A program made the translations under genes and the position numbers. Source: JAGKXC01 sp964554385 (GTDB lineage Bacteria > Bacteroidota > Bacteroidia > NS11-12g > UBA955). Taken from it: a DNA stretch of 42,012 nucleotides. Positions 33,612 through 41,248 of the stretch are shown here, piece after piece. Below the pieces are notes generated by a model. That model saw only the letters and a list, made by a program, of their open reading frames with translations. It ran no database searches and was not told where the DNA came from. Numbering within the stretch: the first letter of the stretch is position 1; each line of letters starts with the position of its first letter. The DNA lies in the NCBI GenBank assembly GCA_964554385.1, contig CAZKOM010000012.1, positions 1 to 42,012 of the forward strand. Direction: 5' to 3'.

Positions 33612-34592
33612 TTACCCTCCAATTTTAATCATACTCCGGTTAATTATTTGATGAGGCTTTGTTTCTCTGTATTCGGCTGTAAACTGCCCTCCAAGGGCTG
33701 CTTTCTTATGTTTCACTGATTGAAGAATGAGAGATTGAATGTTCTCATTTCGTCGAAATGGAGTTAGTAGATCTATTTCGTTTTTATCAAACAGGCAATT
33801 TTTTATTTTTCCGTCAGCTGTTAATCGTAATCGGTTACAAGTTGAACAAAAATGGTCACTCATGGTGGTTATAAAGGCTAGTTTACCTAAAGAACCAGGA
33901 ATTTTATAATGTTTGGCAGTATCATTAGGAGAATCTGGAGTTTTTTCTAAATCAAATTTCTTTTCAACTATTTCTCGTATTTCCTTAGCAGTAAGCACTT
34001 TTGTGGGGTCCCAAAAATTACCATCAAATGGCATGAATTCAATAAAGCGAACCTCCATTGGGAAATTGTTGGTTAATAATGCAAAATCAACTATCTCATC
34101 TTCTATCTGGTTTTTAACTGCAACAACATTTAGTTTAACCTCAAAATTTTGTTTAATTAGCAATTGAATGTTATTCCAAACTCGATGGAATTCATCACGT
34201 TGAGTAATATGTTTGAATTTTTCTGCTTTTAGCGTATCTAGGCTTATGTTTATGCTCTGGATGTTATGTTGTTTTAATAAATCAATGTATCTGTCTAAAA
34301 GCAAACCATTGGTTGTTAGAGTTAATTGCGTTGGCAATTTGCTTAAACCGGAAATTATTTCGGGCAAATCTTTTCGAATCAATGGCTCTCCCCCAGTTAA
34401 TCGAATTTTCGAAACTCCAAGTTGAGTAAAGATGTTGGCAATGGAAATTATTTCATTTGCCGACATTAACCGATGAGGTCTTAAAAATTCATAATCCTCA
34501 TTGGGCATGCAGTAATTGCAGCGAAAATTACAATTATCGGTAAGCGAGATTCGCAAATAAGAGTGTTTTCTATGGTGTAAATCCTCTAACAT
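33612..34592 (-). CDS. moaA: GTP 3',8-cyclase (radical SAM)
   Basis: A 326-residue radical-SAM enzyme for the first step of molybdenum cofactor synthesis, GTP to 3',8-cH2GTP. The N-terminal cluster motif is CNFRCNYC (~19-26), the SAM-binding TGGEPL (~65), and the C-terminal cluster CSTCNRLRLTADGKIKNC (~250-267), where GTP binds. The C-terminus ends in the conserved Gly-Gly (MIKIGG) required for MoaA with MoaC. First gene of the minus-strand Mo cluster. No confident promoter was found in the 50 bases upstream. Confidence 0.96.
   Translation of the reverse strand: MLEDLHHRKHSYLRISLTDNCNFRCNYCMPNEDYEFLRPHRLMSANEIISIANIFTQLGVSKIRLTGGEPLIRKDLPEIISGLSKLPTQLTLTTNGLLLDRYIDLLKQHNIQSINISLDTLKAEKFKHITQRDEFHRVWNNIQLLIKQNFEVKLNVVAVKNQIEDEIVDFALLTNNFPMEVRFIEFMPFDGNFWDPTKVLTAKEIREIVEKKFDLEKTPDSPNDTAKHYKIPGSLGKLAFITTMSDHFCSTCNRLRLTADGKIKNCLFDKNEIDLLTPFRRNENIQSLILQSVKHKKAALGGQFTAEYRETKPHQIINRSMIKIGG
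33615..33620 (-). promoter_or_regulatory. GGAGGG before the moeA start
   Basis: GGAGGG lies 4 bases before the chosen moeA ATG and looks like a Shine-Dalgarno site. It also encodes the C-terminal Gly-Gly of MoaA (GGA GGG TAA), which is conserved for protein reasons, so the match may be coincidence. Bacteroidota rarely depend on such sites. Confidence 0.35.
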
Positions 34593-34645
34593 CGCCCACT
34601 AGGAAAGGCTTCGAATTTAGCGAACAAAATTGTAGATTAAGTATT

Positions 34646-36857
34646 CTATCGACGTAAAAGAGTTACGGTACCATTAGTATGTAACCATTGTTTATTTAGT
34701 TGTAAGCCAGTAAACATGTACACATAATGGCCATCCATAGCTGGCTCACCATAACTATCTGTTCCATCCCACAATGGTTTCAAAGGGCTAGAAATAAAGA
34801 TTAATTCCCCCCAACGATTGAAAACTTTCATTTCAAAATTAGACAGCGTTTGGTAGTTGTAAGGTCCAAAAAAATCGTTTTTACCGTCTTTGCCCGGAGT
34901 AAATGCATTTGGAGTGAAAATTTGGGTAGATTTTGGTAAGTAAAGGTTGAAATACGATGAATCTGCACAGCCTTTATCTGAAACGACCACAATTTTGAAA
35001 TAACTGTAACCTGTATCAAAAATCGTTTTTGTAAATGATTGTTTTTGAGTAGAAAATAGCTGATTATCTCGATACCAAAATGCTTTAAATGGAGTTACAC
35101 CAGAATATATGAAGTTCCATAAGCTGCCTTGAGGGTCNNNNNNNNNNNNNNNNNNNNNNNNNNNNNNNNNNNNNNNNNNNNNNNNNNNNNNNNNNNNNNN
35201 NNNNNNNNNNNNNNNNNNNNNNNNNNNNNNNNNNNNNATCGAAGGCTATTACATCGGGTGCATCTGATACGGTAAGTTTTTTAATGGAAGAATCTTTACA
35301 GCCGTCTTTTGTTACAGCAAATAATTTGATTGTATATTTTCCACTGTTAGGATAGGAAATGGTTATGTTTTTGCTTGTTTTCGGCAACATTGGATTTAAC
35401 TCCCAAGCAATGGATGCCGTTGGATCACCCGGGGTATTAGCAGAGGCAAAAAATGGTTGTAAATTTTTACACAGGATGGTGTCCGAAATAGTTATAACCG
35501 ATAAGGGTGAAGTTTTAACCGAAACATTGGAAGTGAAAATACCGGAGCAATTTTTATTATCTACGATGGTTAGACTTAGGGTGTAGTTACCTGGAGTATT
35601 TAATGTCCAAATGGGTCTAGAGGTTGTTCCAACTAAACTACCCATGGTCCAAGTGTATGATTTTATTGTGGCGGGATCTACCGTTAGATTTGGATTGGGT
35701 GAGAAAATGCTTCCTGCACACAAAATAGTATCATGTAGGGAGACCTCAGTACTGATTTTTGTAATTTCAATGTCGAATGATGTAGAGTCTCCACAAGGTG
35801 AGATGTAGGCGATGGTATATTTCCCGGCAGGATTACTGTAGGAAAACCTCCCTCCATAAATTCGTTTATTTTTTAAGGTTGCACCTTCGGCAGTACTGCA
35901 GTTTCTTATGTAAAAGGCACCCGTGTTTGTATCAATGGATTGACTTTTTAACCAAATGAAATTTAGCAAATTAAAGGATCCAGTACTTGATTTACAGGTT
36001 GAATTATTTTGTTTTCGAAGTTCAATGGTGCACGGCAAAGGATCGGCCACTATTTCTACCCAATCTAAACCATCATCAGGTAAAAATGCCGGTCTGAACT
36101 TTTTGAACCAAGGAGCAGCGGTTATCGGTTCAAATTGTGATTTGATTTCCTTTTGGAATTTCCATGTTTGTGTAATGCTGCCGTCTATTGCGGATAGTTT
36201 ATAGGTGGATAATACGATAGAGTCATGAACAATTTTGAATTCTGCCATTGATTCAAAAAATAAACCTAAGGGCATGTTGCAATTTTCCCTAGAAATAAAT
36301 GTTTTATCCGCTGTAAAGGGATCGTTCCGGGTTCTAGCCATCCACCAATCTACCCATGCACCAACAAGATAACCTTCCGGCGTATTGCTTGTACCGTAAA
36401 CTAAAGGGTGGTAATTTTTATTTGTTGATGGAATAGCTCCTAGCCAATGTTCATTATAATCCCCAACCGTGGTGGTTCGGCAAACAAAAGCACCTTTTAT
36501 CCTTACAACATGAGTACTTAAATCATAGGTTTTTTTTGTATAAACACCGGCAACGGCATAAAAACTTCCCGCATCCAAAACATTAGTTGCTTTCGATATA
36601 TTAGCATTATAATTATTGCCCTTGGACCAATTTGTAACAAAGGTTGGCGTAGATTCAGCTTGGCAGTAAAGAGGCTTAGATAATGTATCGGCGTTGAACC
36701 CTTTCGTGTTAAAATCCGTTAGGCTGTTTAAATGAACATTGGAAGGTATCATATCATAACGGATAGAATCGTATGATTGAGACATCAATGAGTTTACAAA
36801 CAATCCTAATAAACTATTTATCAAGGGTAATAAGAGTATTTTCTGAATTCGTTTCAT
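34646..36857 (-). CDS. T9SS type-B cargo protein with PKD-like domains (split by the assembly gap)
   Basis: Signal peptide (MKRIQKILLLPLINSLLGLF…SQS), then ~350 residues of an uncharacterised lectin-like region, PKD/Ig-like repeats (from ~residue 370, e.g. GNYTLSLTIVDNKNCSG), and beyond the 100-N gap a further PKD-like stretch and a gliding-motility-type C-terminal domain (FTPNAFTPGKDGKNDFF, FNRWGELIF, GHYVYMFTG). The frame before the gap runs open to 35238 and the frame after it is open from 35137 (DPQGSLWNFIYSGV…). They are not in the same frame across 100 N, which only means that the N count is a placeholder. I treat both as one gene. It is secreted through the T9SS and probably surface-attached; no PorP/SprF-like gene is next to it, unlike the type-B cargo at 1-3858. 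Confidence 0.85.
35138..35237. other. Assembly gap of 100 N
   Basis: One hundred N in a row, the customary length for a gap of unknown size. It interrupts the type-B cargo gene, so the true protein length is unknown. Confidence 0.98.
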
Positions 36858-36986
36858 GGATTTAACAAACGTTAATTGTTAAATGAATAAGTACCCTGCT
36901 CCGGTAATATGCAAAATATAAATAATATTCGAATTAAAGCGTTGAAGATTTGCTATAATTGCTTGACAAACTGCAATTTCATCGAA

Positions 36987-38447
36987 ATGTTAGGGAAAAT
37001 TATAAAATCGGTATCGATCGTGTTGGTCTCAATGCTGCTTATCATGATTTTGATAACTGTAATAAATGCACCCGATTCGAAAAAAAACACATCCTCAAAA
37101 AATCTTTTAACATATTCTGATTCTTTGGGTTTTTTGCGATTTGCAGAGTCCTTGAAATTTAAAGTTATTGGCAATGACGATGGAACTATGGATGAAAATT
37201 CTAAGCAGCAGTTATTGCAACTGCATGGTTGGATGCGTGTGAATTATCCATTGCTATCTGCTCGTGCAAATTGGAAAATAATTGGTAGTGGAAGCGTATT
37301 AATAACGCTGGTAGGTAAAAATCCAAATTTAGAAGCTGCCATGTTTCTGGGGCACTTGGATGTTGTACCCGTGGAAGATTCTTCCCAATGGAAATACCCA
37401 CCGTTTGCCGGAAAAATTGTAGGGGATACGCTTTGGGGGCGAGGGACTTTGGACGATAAGAATGCTGTGATTTCCTTGTTAGAAGCTGCCGAGAAACTAA
37501 TTGCTTTTGGCAAGCAACCACAACGAAATATACTATTAGCGTTTGGACACGATGAAGAAACAGGTGGTAAATCGGGAGCTGCAGAAACCGCCGCTTATTT
37601 AAAACAATCGGGAACCAAGATTGGATTTATTTCCGATGAAGGGTTTGGAATTATGGAAGGAATTGTGCCGGGGTTGAAGCAACCTGCAGCCATTATTGGA
37701 TTGGCAGAAAAGGGGTATTTGACATTAAAAATTAAAGCTTCGGTGGTGGGTGGACATAGTGCTTGGCCGAAACAAAAAAATACGGTTGCAGAATTGACAA
37801 CAGCATTGAATCGATTGGATAACTTTCAGTTTTCATCCCGTTTGGATGGGCCGGTAAGTGGACTATTTGAAAACGCTGCACCTTACATGAATTTTGGCTA
37901 TAAATTTTTGTTTTCCAACTTATGGATTACCAAGCCATTATTAAAAATGGTTTTGGAAGGAGGTGAAAAAACTGCCGCTACAATCCGTACCACGCATGTA
38001 ACCACCATAGTAAGAGCCGGTGAAAAGGAAAACGTAGTACCTCCATTCGCTGAAGCAATTGTTAATTTCCGAATACTTCCTGGCGATAATATTCAGGATA
38101 TTATTTCGAAAGTGACGGAAGTGATTGATAATAAAAACATAACCATTTCGAAAATAGGTGATAGTTACGAAGCTTCCCCCATTTCTCCCAATTCCGGTTT
38201 GGGTTATGATGAAATTACTGCAACCTTGAAGGACGTAATACCCGATGCCGTGCCGATGCCCGGATTGGTTATTACCGGTACTGATTGTAAAAACTATACC
38301 GGGGTGTGCAACCGAATCTATCGTTTTGTGCCCTATCGATTCAACAACAATAATTTATCGGGTATACATGGTAAGAACGAGCATGTTTCCAGGCAATCAT
38401 TCTACGAAGCCACCACATTTTATCTAAACTTATTTTCTCGATTGTAA
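36987..38447 (+). CDS. M20-family metallopeptidase, membrane-anchored (PM20D1/carboxypeptidase S-like)
   Basis: About 486 residues. One N-terminal hydrophobic segment (IIKSVSIVLVSMLLIMILITV) is followed by the M20 catalytic domain. Metal-binding and catalytic residues are visible in FLGHLDVVPV (His), WGRGTLDDKNAV (Asp), GHDEETGGKSG (catalytic Glu and ligand Glu), GTDCKNY and GIHGKNEHV (His). A dimerisation lid domain with GGHSAWPKQKN is inserted. The family cleaves or forms N-acyl amino acids or short peptides with one or two zinc ions; the substrate here is unknown. The ATG at 36909 is in frame and would add 26 residues before the membrane helix, so I prefer 36987. Its stop codon abuts that of the convergent SIMPL gene. 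Confidence 0.85.
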   Translation: MLGKIIKSVSIVLVSMLLIMILITVINAPDSKKNTSSKNLLTYSDSLGFLRFAESLKFKVIGNDDGTMDENSKQQLLQLHGWMRVNYPLLSARANWKIIGSGSVLITLVGKNPNLEAAMFLGHLDVVPVEDSSQWKYPPFAGKIVGDTLWGRGTLDDKNAVISLLEAAEKLIAFGKQPQRNILLAFGHDEETGGKSGAAETAAYLKQSGTKIGFISDEGFGIMEGIVPGLKQPAAIIGLAEKGYLTLKIKASVVGGHSAWPKQKNTVAELTTALNRLDNFQFSSRLDGPVSGLFENAAPYMNFGYKFLFSNLWITKPLLKMVLEGGEKTAATIRTTHVTTIVRAGEKENVVPPFAEAIVNFRILPGDNIQDIISKVTEVIDNKNITISKIGDSYEASPISPNSGLGYDEITATLKDVIPDAVPMPGLVITGTDCKNYTGVCNRIYRFVPYRFNNNNLSGIHGKNEHVSRQSFYEATTFYLNLFSRL

Positions 38448-39146
38448 TTACTTCAATGAGAATTTAACGTACACCGATATTTCATACTTAATGGGTTTGA
38501 ATTCAATGGTGTATGGATCAACTATTCCATTTACATCATCTTCTTCAAGCTTGTCTTGAATCGCTACAAATCCGCGATACATAGGCATTGGATAAGGCTG
38601 GCCATCTTCGCGGATAATTAAGGGTTTTCCTAGCGATTCGCCGATGGCTTGAGTCATAATTTGGGCTTGTTTTTTAGCCTTTTTCATGGCCTCAATGCGC
38701 AATTCTTGATAAACACTGTCTTGATTACTGTAGGCGGTTTTATAAATGGATGCTTGGTTGATGTTGATTTTGTTAAGTTCTTGGTACAATTTCCCTAAAA
38801 CATCGGCGTTTGCAACTTTTACACTGTAAACTTTCTTATCTACTACATCCTTTTTACCCCAAGTATTGATATTCTGTAGGTTGGCCTGTGCGTTGAATAA
38901 GGTAAGGTTTTCGGTAGGAATCCCCAGATCTTTTACAATTTTCTTCAGTTTGATTTCTTGTTCGGTAATTTTTAATGCTTTTCTGCCATCCTGAATCTCC
39001 AACAAAGTAATCATTACGTAAATTTCGTTGGGAGTGATTTCTTTTTCCGCCTTGGCTTGTATTTCGATAAATGGAATTTCTTGGGCTTGAGCAAAAGAGG
39101 ATACGACGAAAATGGATGCAGCTAGGAGTACAATTATTTTTTTCAT
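38448..39146 (-). CDS. SIMPL (DUF541) domain periplasmic protein
   Basis: A 232-residue exported protein with a signal peptide (MKKIIVLLAASIFVVSSFAQA) and a SIMPL/DUF541 domain: FIEIQAKAEKEITPNEIYVMITL near the start, QANLQNINTWGKK and LRIEAMKKAKKQAQIMTQAIGESLGKPL in the middle, and the strand YEISVYVKFSL at the end. Family members lie in the periplasm or outer membrane; function is poorly understood (stress resistance has been suggested). A good promoter element lies 23 bases upstream of the start. Confidence 0.87.
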   Translation of the reverse strand: MKKIIVLLAASIFVVSSFAQAQEIPFIEIQAKAEKEITPNEIYVMITLLEIQDGRKALKITEQEIKLKKIVKDLGIPTENLTLFNAQANLQNINTWGKKDVVDKKVYSVKVANADVLGKLYQELNKININQASIYKTAYSNQDSVYQELRIEAMKKAKKQAQIMTQAIGESLGKPLIIREDGQPYPMPMYRGFVAIQDKLEEDDVNGIVDPYTIEFKPIKYEISVYVKFSLK

Positions 39147-39169
39147 GGTCGATAATACGATTTCATTCT

Positions 39170-39177
39170 CAAAGGTA
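39170..39177 (-). promoter_or_regulatory. -7 element (TACCTTTG) for the SIMPL gene
   Basis: A perfect TAnnTTTG match on the minus strand 23 bases before the ATG at 39146. No clear -33 TTG. Confidence 0.5.
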
Positions 39178-39238
39178 AACGAAAATTACAGTGGGGTTAT
39201 TTTAGACTATAGAGAATGGCTGTATATTGCATGCAGTT

Positions 39239-40105
39239 ATGAGAATGTCGTACGTCAATTATGTGATTTCCAGCTGTTTGATTTTAGCGGCATTGGGATG
39301 TAATTCGTCTGAAAATACCGAAGTTATAGTTCAAGATAGTTTGTTATTGCCCGATTCGGTGTCGGAATTTCCTGTTGCTGATGTGGAGCGCAACTTTCCT
39401 TACGAATTTAAGTCCGATATTACTATGGTAATTCCTGGTGGTTATTACGATCATTCACAAGCGGAACGATATTTAAAACAGAGATTTTATGGATTGATGT
39501 TGGATAGTTCAACCATGAATTATTCTATTCAACCCATTAACGAATCCGTGGAAATGTTGAATTCACAAGACCAGTTTGGACATATTGGTTATTATTGGCC
39601 AATGGCTATCAATAACAGAACAAAATGTTTGTTCGCTTTCAGTGATAATGCCATGAACAAACCTCAAACTTCCGTGAAAAATTTGATTAAGCAACCTGTA
39701 TTTCTAACAGATTCTAACTCGTTGAAGTTCGCTGCATCGGACCGTAATTACAAAATTAGCTGTTTGCATACTCGTACCAAGGAAGAATCAGGTTTAGAGT
39801 ATATTTCCAAGTATCGATTAATATTAAAAAGTACCGATAAGCAAGGTAAAGATTTAAAAAAGACGATGTTGAGTTACATTCCTTTTTTTGATGATGGTGC
39901 CGTTGAGATATTGTTTGTGGGTGATTTAGATGGGGATTCTTACCCGGATTTATTGATAGATAATGCTTACAAGTACACAGGAAAAGGACAATCTGTAATT
40001 TTTTATTCAACCAAAGCTTCCAAAATAAAGGGAATGCCAGTACCTGTTTGCCAGTCCGAAATAGGAGATTTTCAGTCGGAATTTGACTCCAACGAGGGTT
40101 GTTAA
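39239..40105 (+). CDS. Predicted lipoprotein of unknown function
   Basis: About 288 residues with a short signal sequence and lipobox ALGC (Cys21, followed by NSSEN), so a lipid-anchored envelope protein. The rest matches no family that I recognise. Near the C-terminus is FVGDLDGDSYPDLLID, an FG-GAP/calcium-loop-like Asp-rich segment also found in integrin-like repeat proteins. I chose ATG 39239; an upstream TTG (39227) is in frame but adds nothing useful. The next gene begins 17 bases after its stop, so the two are probably cotranscribed. Confidence 0.7.
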   Translation: MRMSYVNYVISSCLILAALGCNSSENTEVIVQDSLLLPDSVSEFPVADVERNFPYEFKSDITMVIPGGYYDHSQAERYLKQRFYGLMLDSSTMNYSIQPINESVEMLNSQDQFGHIGYYWPMAINNRTKCLFAFSDNAMNKPQTSVKNLIKQPVFLTDSNSLKFAASDRNYKISCLHTRTKEESGLEYISKYRLILKSTDKQGKDLKKTMLSYIPFFDDGAVEILFVGDLDGDSYPDLLIDNAYKYTGKGQSVIFYSTKASKIKGMPVPVCQSEIGDFQSEFDSNEGC

Positions 40106-40122
40106 ATTAGGGCTTGATTGTT

Positions 40123-40380
40123 ATGCAATTTTCTAGTTGGGAGGAAACACCAAATTTCCTGAATAAAGAATATCTTTTTGAATCGTTTGAACTAGCAATG
40201 GTATTCATGCAACAGGCGGCGATCAGGATTACGGAAATCAATCATCATCCGGAGTGGAGCAATGTTTACAATCGTGTTCGTGTGAAATTAACCACACACG
40301 ATGCTGGAAATGTTGTTACCCAGAAGGATAGGGAATTGGCAGAAATTTTGGATGAAGTGTTTGTCGGACTAAATCAATAA
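40123..40380 (+). CDS. phhB: Pterin-4a-carbinolamine dehydratase
   Basis: An 85-residue enzyme that dehydrates 4a-hydroxytetrahydrobiopterin in pterin recycling for phenylalanine hydroxylase. The signature ITEINHHPEWSNVYNRV carries both conserved His, and the C-terminal TQKDRELAEILDEV helix follows. It is slightly shorter than the usual ~95-100 residues. I chose ATG 40123 (MQFSSWEE); an in-frame TTG at 40114 is less likely. No phhA in the window, so its partner is unknown. It could also be a stand-alone dehydratase. Confidence 0.9.
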   Translation: MQFSSWEETPNFLNKEYLFESFELAMVFMQQAAIRITEINHHPEWSNVYNRVRVKLTTHDAGNVVTQKDRELAEILDEVFVGLNQ

Positions 40381-40443
40381 AACTCAGTGATGCCTAATGA
40401 GAAAAGTACTCAGGTCATCTACCCAACCCGATACCACCGTTAG

Positions 40444-41019
40444 TTATTTAAAAGATCGGACGGGGCGTATTAACTGAGCTGCTGTTTTTTCAACCATAGT
40501 ATTGATTCCCACCATTCCATCCATAAGGTAAGCATTCACAAATAAATCACCAATTACAACATCGCCGCTTAAATAGGTGCCCTTTACAACCGAACCTTTG
40601 TTGTTGTTTTGTAGTTTACTATATATGGCGGATAACTCTTTCATTGTAGGTAATCTCCAATCATTATATCCATCTTGGTTAAGTCCAACGCAAGCTTGTT
40701 TAGCATCATCCCATTTCATTGGCGAACTCAAATTTGTTTTGGCGGCAACTACTCCACTTTTTCCATCAGAATTCAAGATAATTATAAATCCACCTTGGTA
40801 TTCTTGACCAATTTGCAGTGAGGATTTACTCGGTGTATTAGATGTTGTTGTATTGGTTTGTGGTGAGGTTAAAGTAGTGGTATTACTAGAGGGTGTGGTT
40901 TTAGTTGTTGGATTAGCTGGCTTTTTTGCAGGTGTTTTTTTTGATTGCGCACTCAGCATCGTTGCAAGACCTAAATTTAAAATGCAAAGACCTGCGATAA
41001 TTAAATTCTTAGTTTTCAT
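40444..41019 (-). CDS. DUF1566 domain protein
   Basis: About 191 residues: signal peptide (MKTKNLIIAGLCILNLGLAT…SAQ), a Lys/Pro/Thr/Ser/Asn-rich low-complexity linker (~20-70), then a DUF1566 (Lcl C-terminal-type) domain, recognised by YQGGFIIILNSDGKSGVVAAK, NQDGYNDWRLPTMKELSAIY and IRPVRSFK. Function unknown; the exported, linker-plus-domain layout suggests an envelope role. I chose ATG 41019; the longer in-frame TTG (41028) falls in the promoter. Confidence 0.82.
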   Translation of the reverse strand: MKTKNLIIAGLCILNLGLATMLSAQSKKTPAKKPANPTTKTTPSSNTTTLTSPQTNTTTSNTPSKSSLQIGQEYQGGFIIILNSDGKSGVVAAKTNLSSPMKWDDAKQACVGLNQDGYNDWRLPTMKELSAIYSKLQNNNKGSVVKGTYLSGDVVIGDLFVNAYLMDGMVGINTMVEKTAAQLIRPVRSFK

Positions 41020-41025
41020 ATATCC

Positions 41026-41033
41026 CAAAATTA
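41026..41033 (-). promoter_or_regulatory. -7 element (TAATTTTG) for the DUF1566 gene
   Basis: A perfect TAnnTTTG match on the minus strand, 6 bases before the ATG at 41019, so transcription should begin at or next to the start codon. Confidence 0.5.
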
Positions 41034-41098
41034 CATATCAATTCTAGAATTTATTAATCTTAAATAAATTTTTAAAGAAAATTAGAAAAATTAATTAG

Positions 41099-41170
41099 TA
41101 GCCCCGACGGGAATCGAACCCATATCAAGCGTTTAGGAAACGCTCGTTTTATCCATTAAACTACAGGGCC
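41099..41170 (-). tRNA. tRNA-Arg (anticodon CCT)
   Basis: A 72-base cloverleaf on the minus strand. Acceptor stem 7 bp with two G-U pairs, TA at positions 8-9, D-stem GTTT/AAAC, anticodon stem AGCGT/ACGCT with loop TTCCTAA (anticodon CCT, Arg AGG codons), T-arm ATGGG-TTCGATT-CCCGT. The discriminator is A and CCA is not encoded. A T-rich stretch follows. Confidence 0.93.
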
Positions 41171-41248
41171 AGCGTGGTGCGAAATTAGTTGGTTTGTTTC
41201 ACAGAAGAAAATCAAAGTAAACAATTTGATTCCTATTTTCGCGCAACC

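Noticed and set aside
35085..35137. C-terminal tail translated straight across the N run
   Set aside because: The 100 N are a placeholder, and the other frame after the gap gives a PKD-like stretch plus the type-B sorting domain.
36862..36882. Inverted repeat TTAACAA…TTGTTAA upstream of the type-B cargo gene as an operator
   Set aside because: Seven-base AT-rich arms are expected by chance in such DNA, and no regulator is nearby.
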